Positions 52,564 to 59,973 of a stretch of DNA of 64,000 nt are shown one piece after another; positions within the stretch are counted from its first letter, which is position 1; the number at the start of each line of letters is the position of its first letter. The DNA comes from Bacteroidales bacterium. GTDB taxonomy: Bacteria; Bacteroidota; Bacteroidia; Bacteroidales; TTA-H9. Location: contig JAQVCV010000013.1 in assembly GCA_028689615.1 (NCBI GenBank), positions 1 to 64,000 of the forward strand, in the 5' to 3' direction. The translations under genes were made by a program, and so were the position numbers. The notes beneath the pieces were generated by a model. That model saw only the letters and a list, made by a program, of their open reading frames with translations, ran no database searches and was not told the origin of the DNA.

Positions 52564-53988
52564 TTATACATTAGTTTTGTCGCTGAAGACAACAGCTTCA
52601 TAAACGAACAATTCAGCTTGTTGCCAACCATCGGGGCCCAGTCCTGCTTTTTGTTGGCTGCAATGCGAGAGCATTTCCCACTTGTTCCATCCTGTAGATT
52701 GAGCTACTTGCGGAAGGAAGGTTCCGCAACGGTTCCCTTTCCTGATGTAGATACCGTGCCGAAGGGGGTCGTATTCTTCGGCATTTGCAATGGGGCGCAG
52801 AGGGGAGAGCACCGACAATTCAACCGACAATTGGTGGAGTTCGGATGGGGTCACTGGCTTGAAGCGCTTGTCGGTGGTGGCAGCGGCTGTTGCCAGTTGG
52901 GCAATGGTCTGCCAAAGAGGGGTCTCGGGGGCGAATTGCCCGATACATCCCCGCAGTTTTCCCGAAACATAAACACTCACGAAGGCTCCGCACCGACGAT
53001 TCAGGTTGGGGGTGATCTCCGTGTTGGTTTCCGCGAAAGATCCCATCAGGTGGTTTGACACGGACTGGCGAGCCAGATTGAGTAAAACGGCTTTTTCGTG
53101 TTCCGATAAGATTTGATCGGGTGCCTGTGTAACCACAAGCGATTGGTAACCTACCACGCGGTTGCTGTTTTCTCCGGCAGTCATCGCCGAATGGCTGTAA
53201 TGAACAGGGATAAGGCTCAGCGGGGCAGTCTGTTGAATCATTTCCAAAAGGGTGAGCACAGCTCCTTCGCCGCACATGCCGGTTAGCAGGTTTCTGTTGT
53301 TGCCATTTTTTATTTCCTGCAGGTGGTTGTGGAGTTTTCGGGCATCGCCCTGAATCAGAAACTCGACTGTTTGAGAGTCGGTTTCAATGGCTGTAGAGGC
53401 ATCGGGATAATGCGACAAATCGGTTGAAACCACGAAGAGGTTTCGTGGGGTAAACCACCTGACGAGGTGTTGCGCCACGGTGCGGCAAACATCCGGGTTG
53501 TTGGTGCCCAACAGTATAGGTACAATAGTGAATTTTTCGTGCAAATGGACCTGCATGAAAGGGAGAAGCACTTCAAGTGAATGTTCGGTTGCGTGCACTG
53601 CCTGGTCGGTCTCAAAACATCCGGTGTTGTTGAGCTGGCTGACGACTTGGGTGTTGATTTCAACGGTTCCCAGCGGTGTTTTAAACCCGGAGTAGTTGCA
53701 AAGGGCGGCCCCTTGAAAATGTTTCTGGTGGCTGTTTCCCAGCAGGAACACGGCATCGAAAAGGCTGTTGGGCGACAGGGCAGCAAAAGCTTTGGCGGCA
53801 GTTATTCCTGAATAGGCATAACCTGCATGAGGAACAACAAGAGCTCTGATGTTTTGGTAGTTGGTTGTATCACAAGTTGATTCGCGCTTCAACATGCCAG
53901 TAACCTCGTTGCATAAAGCTTGAGAATCGGCAGGATAGAAAAGCCCTGCAACAGCAGCTTCGCGTATGTTGGTAGCGTAGGTGTTCAT
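52564..53988 (-). CDS. AmmeMemoRadiSam system: MEMO1-AMMECR1 fusion
   Basis: A 474-residue fusion. Residues ~8-285 are a MEMO1-like dioxygenase-fold domain (GLFYPADSQALC, VPHAGYAYSG, LLGNSHQKHF, STDLSHYPD, GMCGEGAV). Residues ~300-470 are AMMECR1 (RRCGAFVSVYVSGKLRGCIGQF, TDKRFKPVTPSELHQLSVELSVL) with the invariant RGCIG motif. Such A and B components are usually partnered with a radical-SAM enzyme in a system of unknown function; the third partner is not in this window. It is 14 bp after the PgpH gene on the same strand, so they are likely co-transcribed. A role in small-molecule modification is inferred. Confidence 0.9.
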   Translation of the reverse strand: MNTYATNIREAAVAGLFYPADSQALCNEVTGMLKRESTCDTTNYQNIRALVVPHAGYAYSGITAAKAFAALSPNSLFDAVFLLGNSHQKHFQGAALCNYSGFKTPLGTVEINTQVVSQLNNTGCFETDQAVHATEHSLEVLLPFMQVHLHEKFTIVPILLGTNNPDVCRTVAQHLVRWFTPRNLFVVSTDLSHYPDASTAIETDSQTVEFLIQGDARKLHNHLQEIKNGNNRNLLTGMCGEGAVLTLLEMIQQTAPLSLIPVHYSHSAMTAGENSNRVVGYQSLVVTQAPDQILSEHEKAVLLNLARQSVSNHLMGSFAETNTEITPNLNRRCGAFVSVYVSGKLRGCIGQFAPETPLWQTIAQLATAAATTDKRFKPVTPSELHQLSVELSVLSPLRPIANAEEYDPLRHGIYIRKGNRCGTFLPQVAQSTGWNKWEMLSHCSQQKAGLGPDGWQQAELFVYEAVVFSDKTNV

Positions 53989-54002
53989 GGCACTGATGAT
54001 TG

Positions 54003-56060
54003 TTAGCCAGGGTATTCAATGCGGATATGGTAAATGTGCATGAGTTGGTTTTTCAGGATGCGCTTGGCTTTGGTGATGTCTTTCATGGTAATGGAGGCGT
54101 TGTCGAACTGGCCGGCCTCCACTTGTCCGTTGATGATTTTTTCTACCAGTTGCGATATTTTTTCTTCATCGGGTTTGTTGATGCTTCTCGCCGCGGCTTC
54201 AACGGAGTCGGCCATCATCAGCACGCAGGTTTCACGGTTGTAGGGGATCGGGCCGCGATACGAGAACACCTTTTCATCAAACTCTTCGTCGGGGAAATCG
54301 CGTTTTTGCAACTGGTAAAAATATTCGGTTTTACGTGTGCCGTGGTGGGTTCTGATGAAATCGATGATTTGGTCGGGGATGTTTGTTTTGCGTGCTTTCT
54401 CGATCCCGCGTATGACATGGCTGGTGATGATCGACGCGCTCTCTTCGTAGGTGAGTTCTGAGTGGGGGTTGAAGCCTGTAACCTGGTTTTCGATAAAGTA
54501 GATGGGCATTTCCATTTTGCCAATATCGTGGTAAAGAGCACCAGCTCTCACCAGCAGCGGGTTTCCTCCGATTTCTCTGATCACCTCTTCGGCAAGGTTG
54601 GCCACCTGCAACGAGTGCTGGAAGGTTCCTGGTGCTTTTCGTGCCAGTTCGCGAAGCAAACCGGTGTTGGTGTCGGAGATTTCGAGCAGGGTTACATCGG
54701 TTACGTAACCAAATGCTTTTTCGAACAAATAGATCAGCGGGTAGGCCAGCAGCATCAGAAACGCGCTGCCACCAAACATGGCGAAGCGTATGGGTTCAAG
54801 CCCGTTGATGGATCCCTCCTGGATGAGAAAATTGCCTATGTAAACCAACGAATAGACCACGAAGACCATCAGGGCAGAGAAAACGAACTGCGACCTGCGC
54901 TGGAAGTTTACTACCGAGAAGATGGATATGATGCCCGCGATGAATTGAAGGAATACAAACTCGAAGCCGTTGGGTGCCATGAAACCAATGAGGATGATGG
55001 TAATGATGTGGACATAGAGCGCCAGCCGCGAGTCGAAGAATACCCGCATGATGATAGGAACCAGGCAAACGGGCATGATGTAGATAAGGTCGGGATTCGA
55101 CCGGAGGAGAAAGGCTGTGGAAGCCACCATGATAAGGATAAGCAACAGTATCTGGCTGGTTTTTTTAGAGTCGTCGAAGATATCGCGACGGAAAAAAAAG
55201 AGGAAGAACCCGAGCACCGTGAGGCTGATGGCTACCAACAAAACTTGTCCGGTAAGGATGAAGATGAACCTTGACGAGTCGCCAAGCTGAACCTCATAGT
55301 CGCGGCGAAGCGATTCGAGTACCAGGAAAGTTTCGTTGTTGACTACCTCTCCACGGCTGATCACTTTTTCGCCGGCCTGTACCATTCCGCGGGTTTTGCT
55401 TATGGCTTCCAGTTGCTCGTCGAGGTCGCGGTTCGAGAGGGTTTCGTCGTAGAACAGGTTGGGTTCGGGGAGGTTTTCAAGCAGGTGAAGAAGCTGTTGG
55501 TTTTCCGACAGCTTGTTTGTTTCCAGGGTTTTCTTGATGTATTGAAAGGCCGAAGAGAGGGTAAAGAGTTGTTGGGGTGATGTTTTTCGGGCGGTGTTTC
55601 GTTCCAGGATGAGGATGGAGCGTGGCTGAAACTGGTTGTTGTGTGTCAGAGCCATGATGCCTTTAGAGAAGAGGGTATCGGCGAGGGCCAGTGCCAGGTT
55701 GTGAACAAACTGGTGGTGTTTGAGGACGGCCGGTTTCATGTTTTCCAGGGGAAAGGCTTCGTTGAGGTGCACGGCCAGTTGTGCTGTTTTTTTCTGACGC
55801 ACGGTGGTATCCAGTCGGTAGTAGGGGAGGGCGTTCTGGCGAACTGCTTTGTACTCGGCTTCCAGTTCTTCGGGAGCCTTGAGGATGGCAAAATCGAGCG
55901 GGGCTACCAGGTTCTCGTGCATCCACGGTTTCCCTTTCCGGAATTCGTACCTGAATTTTCCTTCGCGGGGGAATACTGAAACTATCAGAACCATCATCGT
56001 GAGGTACATGATGGCCCTGGTGTAGAGCGAGAGTTGGTTGTTGGTGGTTTCCCGTGGCAT
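54003..56060 (-). CDS. Cyclic-di-AMP phosphodiesterase PgpH-like (7TMR-HDED/HD)
   Basis: A 685-residue membrane phosphodiesterase. An N-terminal anchor (LTMMVLIVSVFP) precedes an extracytoplasmic 7TMR-HDED domain (to about residue 270), then seven hydrophobic helices, then a cytosolic HD domain: PGTFQHSLQVANLAEEV, GALYHDIGKMEMP (His-Asp metal pair), ITSHVIRGIEKA and IRTHHGT. The complete metal set predicts hydrolysis of c-di-AMP, controlling osmotic and cell-wall balance. Start ATG 56060. It heads an apparent two-gene operon with the Memo/AMMECR1 fusion. Substrate is inferred from the family. Confidence 0.92.
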   Translation of the reverse strand: MPRETTNNQLSLYTRAIMYLTMMVLIVSVFPREGKFRYEFRKGKPWMHENLVAPLDFAILKAPEELEAEYKAVRQNALPYYRLDTTVRQKKTAQLAVHLNEAFPLENMKPAVLKHHQFVHNLALALADTLFSKGIMALTHNNQFQPRSILILERNTARKTSPQQLFTLSSAFQYIKKTLETNKLSENQQLLHLLENLPEPNLFYDETLSNRDLDEQLEAISKTRGMVQAGEKVISRGEVVNNETFLVLESLRRDYEVQLGDSSRFIFILTGQVLLVAISLTVLGFFLFFFRRDIFDDSKKTSQILLLILIMVASTAFLLRSNPDLIYIMPVCLVPIIMRVFFDSRLALYVHIITIILIGFMAPNGFEFVFLQFIAGIISIFSVVNFQRRSQFVFSALMVFVVYSLVYIGNFLIQEGSINGLEPIRFAMFGGSAFLMLLAYPLIYLFEKAFGYVTDVTLLEISDTNTGLLRELARKAPGTFQHSLQVANLAEEVIREIGGNPLLVRAGALYHDIGKMEMPIYFIENQVTGFNPHSELTYEESASIITSHVIRGIEKARKTNIPDQIIDFIRTHHGTRKTEYFYQLQKRDFPDEEFDEKVFSYRGPIPYNRETCVLMMADSVEAAARSINKPDEEKISQLVEKIINGQVEAGQFDNASITMKDITKAKRILKNQLMHIYHIRIEYPG

Positions 56061-56136
56061 GGCAGTTTCAAAAAATTTGGTGCTAATATAGGGTTTATTT
56101 TATATTGCAGCCACAGGACGACGGGCGAAGGTATGC

Positions 56137-57168
56137 TCAGCTTTCGGTTTCGTAGAGAAGCTGGTAGTAGCGCAACCCTGTCTCCTCGTCAACGCCTCTG
56201 CGCAAGCGGGCCCGATCGCCGTGGATGTAGATGTGGAAGTTTTTGTCGAGTTTAACCACGCTCTTCATCCCTTTGGCCTCTTTTTTAACGGCTTGTTCTG
56301 ACAGATCAAACTCTTCAGGTAGCTCCACATCGTATTCTTCAGCAAATTTGTTGCAGTAGTTGTTGAAGGTTTCCATCACTTCGGGTTGTTGCATCACCTT
56401 TTGGTTGAAATCGTCGAGCGAGAAGGTTTCTGCCTCCTTGAAATAACCCAGCGAACGGTTGAGCATGTCGGCCTGATCAGCTTTCGACACTTCAAAGGTG
56501 CCCGGAAGTTCTTCGTTGATAAACTTGCGGCACATGGTCATGGTTTGGGTGGTGTGGCTGAAGGCATCGCTGCGGAGCCTGAGCCCCAGGAAACTGTCGA
56601 TCCAGTAGAGCGCGTCGGCACCACGATTGGTGTTGTCAACTACCGATACCACGTAGCCCTTCTCCCTTTCGTGGTTGTAAATAAGGCACCCTTTGTCGAG
56701 TTTGTTGATGTTGAACCCGTCGTCGCTTTCTACTGCCATTTGGTTTCCGTTGGCATACACTTTCAGGTAGGTATCTTTGTTCTCTGATTTGAAAAGCCCT
56801 ACAGCATCAACCACTTCGCCCTCGATGTGGCATTCGCGGAACAGTGCCACGTAGAATTCACCGGATTTAATCTTGGGGTGGGTGGCTTGTTCGAAAAGCC
56901 ATTTGGCCAATTCCTTTGAACGGTCGATGAACACTTCCGGCTCGTCGAAGATGGCCGATACCATCTGGTAAACAGGGTTGTTTTTGAATCCCTCCTCGTG
57001 CCAGAGGTTGTAGTATTGCTGCGTTTTGAAGGGGGAAAGAAAGTAGGTTTGCAACAGCTCTTTGATGGCCTCGTTGGGGCGTATCATGGTGTTGGTCAGC
57101 AAAAGGCTTTCGTCAGCAGCTTTGTTGCCAACGTGGTGCACGGCTAAAAGATCGAGTAGGGCGTCCAT
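56137..57168 (-). CDS. Nucleoid-associated protein (NdpA/YejK family)
   Basis: A 343-residue protein of the NdpA/NA37 type: LAVHHVGNKAADESLLLT near the start, then ELLQTYFLSPFK, and an alpha/beta C-terminal part (KKEAKGMKSVVKLDKNFHIYIHGD). In E. coli YejK binds nucleoid DNA and influences topology. The start ATG 57168 is chosen because the track start at 57216 lies upstream of the -7 box at 57184-57191, giving a leader of about 10 nt. It is a single gene on the same strand as PgpH, 76 bp away. Confidence 0.9.
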   Translation of the reverse strand: MDALLDLLAVHHVGNKAADESLLLTNTMIRPNEAIKELLQTYFLSPFKTQQYYNLWHEEGFKNNPVYQMVSAIFDEPEVFIDRSKELAKWLFEQATHPKIKSGEFYVALFRECHIEGEVVDAVGLFKSENKDTYLKVYANGNQMAVESDDGFNINKLDKGCLIYNHEREKGYVVSVVDNTNRGADALYWIDSFLGLRLRSDAFSHTTQTMTMCRKFINEELPGTFEVSKADQADMLNRSLGYFKEAETFSLDDFNQKVMQQPEVMETFNNYCNKFAEEYDVELPEEFDLSEQAVKKEAKGMKSVVKLDKNFHIYIHGDRARLRRGVDEETGLRYYQLLYETES

Positions 57169-57183
57169 TGTCTTTATTTTTTG

Positions 57184-57191
57184 CAAAAATA
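57184..57191 (-). promoter_or_regulatory. -7 box of the nucleoid-associated protein
   Basis: The minus strand reads TATTTTTG, just upstream of ATG 57168, and it falls inside the track ORF. Confidence 0.6.
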
Positions 57192-57505
57192 AATGAAAGT
57201 TGCGTAGGAATACCATCTCCCCCTCATTTGAGGAGCCAGCTTTGGCATTCCACTATGCGCCAACCCGTTTCAGGTTAGGCAACTATTTTCAGCCGGAATT
57301 GCCAACATACCGGAAATAGATTAAAACCGCTAAGAAACTGCATGCTAACTTGACGTTGCTTTGTTGCAGGGGGTGAACACAGGGGTGACCTGACATTGAT
57401 TTTGATCATGCCACGATAAGGGGAATCTGAATTAAATGCCGATGGATGCCTTTTTGAAACAGCCTGAGAAAAATGGGGAACACCCGGGCAGGGTTGGTGG
57501 GGATC

Positions 57506-57533
57506 GTAGAGACCTACGGCCGTACGTCTCTAC
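57506..57533. repeat. 28-bp palindrome GTAGAGAC...GTCTCTAC
   Basis: GTAGAGACCTACGG pairs with CCGTACGTCTCTAC with one mismatch. Short GTAGAGAC-type palindromes occur as multi-copy intergenic repeats in diverse bacteria. Confidence 0.65.
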
Positions 57534-57775
57534 CCGACCGAAACCACAACCCTGCGTTTGAATCTGTTCAAAAAAATCAGTGGATAGTGTGTCGTGAACA
57601 GTGAATGGAAGGCCTGAGGTTGCTTCAGTCGTCGTGCCTGCTCCCTCTCCGCCTTATTGAAGCATGCTGCCCCGTCATTGCGAGGACGCAGCCCGACGCA
57701 ACCTCCCTATACACTACAATTGTACCCTCTAAAAATCAATTAAGGTTCTTTAATTCAAATATTCATGAAAAGGCC

Positions 57776-57838
57776 ATTACCCATAGACGAATAAAAATGG
57801 AGCCAGCGGATTATCGGTTTGTTCAGGTCTGTTTTAAC
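57776..57838 (+). repeat. Dispersed repeat copy 2 (AGCGGATTATC family)
   Basis: About 80% similar by eye to 5169-5231. The core is shared with 58292-58332. Confidence 0.6.
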
Positions 57839-58054
57839 AAGCATCAACAGGAGAAAGTTTTTGCTGGATGGGTATTCTTTTACCGCTAAGAACGCTAAGA
57901 TTTTCCGACGGGTATTTTTAAGACCGCGGAGATGCCTGCGTCATCTGCCGGACGATGATGCAGACGGGTATTGCACGTCCAGTCAGCACGAAGTGCCTTA
58001 GCGGCCTTTACCGCTTGTTGGTTAAAATGCGAAGCTTTTAACCTGGAAGCGGTT

Positions 58055-58175
58055 TCCCGAACTATTCTCACCGAAGGTAATCCCGAACTATTCTCAGCGA
58101 AGCTAATCCCGAATCGCTTCGCTCTCGGGACTATAGTCGCTTCGCTCTCGGGACGAACTATTCTCACCGAAGGTA
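58055..58175. repeat. Interlaced 26-bp and 23-bp direct repeats
   Basis: TCCCGAACTATTCTCA-type units begin at 58055 and 58081 (26-bp period, the third at 58107 diverged) and a GAACTATTCTCACCGAAGG copy recurs near 58155. TCGCTTCGCTCTCGGGAC occurs twice, 23 bp apart. No coding potential is evident. Confidence 0.7.
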
Positions 58176-58240
58176 ACATCGTACCGAGAGGCATGACTTG
58201 TAGAAAAGTGGCAAGTTCAAGCCGATTCGGTATTGCGGGA

Positions 58241-58268
58241 AAAAAAACACCAGCGCGAAGCGCTGGTG
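58241..58268 (-). terminator. Strong minus-strand Rho-independent terminator
   Basis: CACCAGCGC-ttc-GCGCTGGTG (58248-58268) is followed on the minus strand by seven T. It would end any minus-strand transcript of the 42-bp repeat region. Confidence 0.75.
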
Positions 58269-58291
58269 CACAAGGTCGAGGACAGGGAAAT

Positions 58292-58332
58292 CGAGCCAGC
58301 GGATTATCCATAAGTTCAGTTTTGTTTTAATA
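58292..58332 (+). repeat. Dispersed repeat copy 3 (short)
   Basis: GAGCCAGCGGATTATCC followed by a TTTTGTTTTAATAA end matches the other two copies over ~40 bp. It lies 29 bp before the start of the 42-bp array ORF. Confidence 0.55.
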
Positions 58333-58360
58333 AGGGTTTAACCTATAGGTCTTTATTAAA

Positions 58361-58906
58361 ATGAGACAGTCCGGTAAAAATCTGGCGCACCTAAAAAATG
58401 ATCTGACGCAGGTGGGAAGAAATCTGGCGCACCTAAAAAATGATCTGACGCAGGTGGGAAGAAATCTGGCGCACCTAAAAAATGATCTGACGCAGGTGGG
58501 AAGAAATCTGGCGCAGCTAAAAAATGATCTGACGCACCTAAAAAGAAATCTGGCGCACCTAAAAAATGATCTGACGCAGGTGGGAAGAAATCTGGCGCAG
58601 CTAAAAAATGATCTGACGCACCTAAAAAGAAATCTGGCGCAACTAAAAAATGATCTGACGCAGGTGGGAAGAAATCTGGCGCACCTAAAAAATGATCTGA
58701 CGCACCTAAAAAGAAATCTGGCGCAGCTAAAAAATGATCTGACGCACCTAAAAAGAAATTTGACGCAACTAAAAAATGATCTGACACAGGTGAAAAGAAA
58801 TCTGGCGCAGCTTTTTGTTGATGTTAATGTGTTGTATGGCACATTGCAGCTCCCTGAGAGACGGTTTTTTTTTCCAAAGAAAAGTGACTGCATAAATCGC
58901 AGATAA
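58361..58906 (+). CDS. Heptad-repeat (coiled-coil) protein encoded by the 42-bp array
   Basis: A 181-residue ORF from ATG 58361. Ten 14-residue units (NLAHLKNDLTQVGR and variants) run in register from 58379 to 58798, then a ~35-residue non-repeat tail (LFVDVNVLYGTLQL). Each unit is two heptads with Leu/Val at positions 2 and 5, a textbook coiled coil. Minus-strand frames of the same DNA are also open and give 14-residue repeats (e.g. CARFLPTCVRSFF), because repeat length is a multiple of three. The plus frame is preferred for its heptad logic and the clean tail, but expression is unproven. No family assignment. Confidence 0.45.
   Translation: MRQSGKNLAHLKNDLTQVGRNLAHLKNDLTQVGRNLAHLKNDLTQVGRNLAQLKNDLTHLKRNLAHLKNDLTQVGRNLAQLKNDLTHLKRNLAQLKNDLTQVGRNLAHLKNDLTHLKRNLAQLKNDLTHLKRNLTQLKNDLTQVKRNLAQLFVDVNVLYGTLQLPERRFFFPKKSDCINRR
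58379..58798. repeat. 42-bp tandem repeat, ten units
   Basis: Units of 42 bp built from two related 21-bp halves (AATCTGGCGCA... and AATGATCTGACGCA...). Units alternate in the last positions (CAGGTGGGAAG or CACCTAAAAAG), so units were shuffled as well as copied. Confidence 0.9.
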
Positions 58907-59097
58907 ACAGCCTTATAAGTGTGAATATTATTTAGACAAGTTCTAAATTTTAATTTTTTTCATAAAAATGGGGCAAAGGGGGGGTCACCTTTTGCTGTTT
59001 TTCGACATTAATATATAAGGCATGATTGAAAAGGTTTTGCAATGACCGCATTCTGACGTGCTTTCAAAAAATAAGTAAATTTTAATTTTTAAAATCT

Positions 59098-59574
59098 ATG
59101 AAAATAACAGGATCGATTCAGAGGGTTGTTCGTCAGGAATTGGTGCTAAGAGAAAGGGGGAGGCAGCAGAAGGTATGTTGGCATGACATAGCGTGGTTTT
59201 ATTCTTCAGGTTACCTTACCATCCTGTGTTTAAAGTGTGGTAAAAGCATCAGTGTTGGCTATCATTTAAAAGCAGTTGAAGAGGTGTTGAACGCCAGGTG
59301 CTTCTTTAGAATCAGCCGACAGGCCGTTGTAAACATGCAATTTGTAAAAGAGGTTGGGTGGTGCAACCAGGCCCTATTGGTGATGCTGGCAACCGGCGAG
59401 AGAATAACAGTATCGCGACGGCGTGCGAAAAGCTTTCTACAAGCATTCAACACATGGGAGAGAAATACAGAGTGGATAGCCAACTCGGTAGAAGGGGCAG
59501 CGTTGAACGATTCACCTCCAGGAGATTTGGAGGATAGGCTGTCGGTTGCGCGGATTGTTTTAGCAAATCAATGA
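59098..59574 (+). CDS. Stand-alone LytTR DNA-binding protein
   Basis: A 158-residue protein. Residues ~10-115 are a LytTR domain (VCWHDIAWFYSSGYLTILCL, CFFRISRQAVVNMQFVKEV, TVSRRRAKSFLQAF) with no receiver and no membrane segment. The C-terminal ~40 residues are unstructured. Regulators reduced to LytTR alone are known but less common; input may come through protein contacts. It sits upstream of the exported proteins at 59974 and 61131 on the same strand, and a spaced direct repeat lies between them (59812-59844). Confidence 0.85.
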   Translation: MKITGSIQRVVRQELVLRERGRQQKVCWHDIAWFYSSGYLTILCLKCGKSISVGYHLKAVEEVLNARCFFRISRQAVVNMQFVKEVGWCNQALLVMLATGERITVSRRRAKSFLQAFNTWERNTEWIANSVEGAALNDSPPGDLEDRLSVARIVLANQ

Positions 59575-59973
59575 ATTGCCAAGTGCTAGGTGCCCGCGTA
59601 GCAGTATTCATTTCTTCAGGAGAGGCTCTTTTTGTGATTGAAGTCATAAAATAACTCAGGGTGGCTACCCCTCTCCCCGGCTATAAGTACTTCGCGACAG
59701 TTGTGTGAAGCCCTCCCGGTCTTTCTCGACAAAAATTCGCTCCTGTGCGTAACACCGCTTCACATTATTGAAGTAAGAGGAGTATTTTTTTAACATTTCA
59801 GGGCTTAAACGACCACTCATTAGTTAAAATTAACCACTCATTAGATTATATGTTAAATTTTAGAAATTTTTTGTTTTGTGTTGTACTTTTAGCCCCGGTT
59901 TCTTTCACCTCTTTTCCTGAAAAGTATTGAAAGAAGGAGCTAAACATATTATTCATTTGTAAATTAAGTGTTT
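59575..59973. other. Regulatory gap before the lipoprotein gene
   Basis: About 400 bp with no gene. It holds the 12-bp direct repeats (59812-59844) and a -7-like TACTTTTA (59884-59891) that would place transcription start near 59897, 77 nt upstream of the lipoprotein ATG. Confidence 0.6.
59812..59844 (+). promoter_or_regulatory. Two 12-bp direct repeats, 21 bp apart (possible LytTR site)
   Basis: ACCACTCATTAG occurs at 59812-59823 and 59833-59844, start-to-start 21 bp (two helical turns). Direct repeats with this period are how LytTR proteins bind. They lie about 50-90 bp before the inferred start of the 59974 gene, in the right place for an activator. Confidence 0.5.

Larger units (their letters stand above)
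57199..58360. other. Decayed, repeat-rich non-coding region
   Basis: No gene is supported for over 1.1 kb. It holds a long imperfect hairpin (about 57199-57262, with CCTC-attt-GAGG at its tip), the palindrome at 57506-57533, a CGTCATTGCGAGGACGCAGC fragment near 57675 that resembles widespread intergenic repeats, two dispersed-repeat copies (57776, 58292), and a mosaic of 23- to 26-bp repeats (58055-58175). The small ORFs here show no family resemblance. Confidence 0.7.

Noticed and set aside
54462-55274. Plus-strand ORF of 270 aa over the PgpH gene
   Set aside because: Antisense shadow of a complete HD-domain protein.
58327-58893. Minus-strand cysteine/phenylalanine-rich 188-aa ORF over the 42-bp array
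   Set aside because: Open because the repeat length is a multiple of three; kept only as an alternative in the finding.
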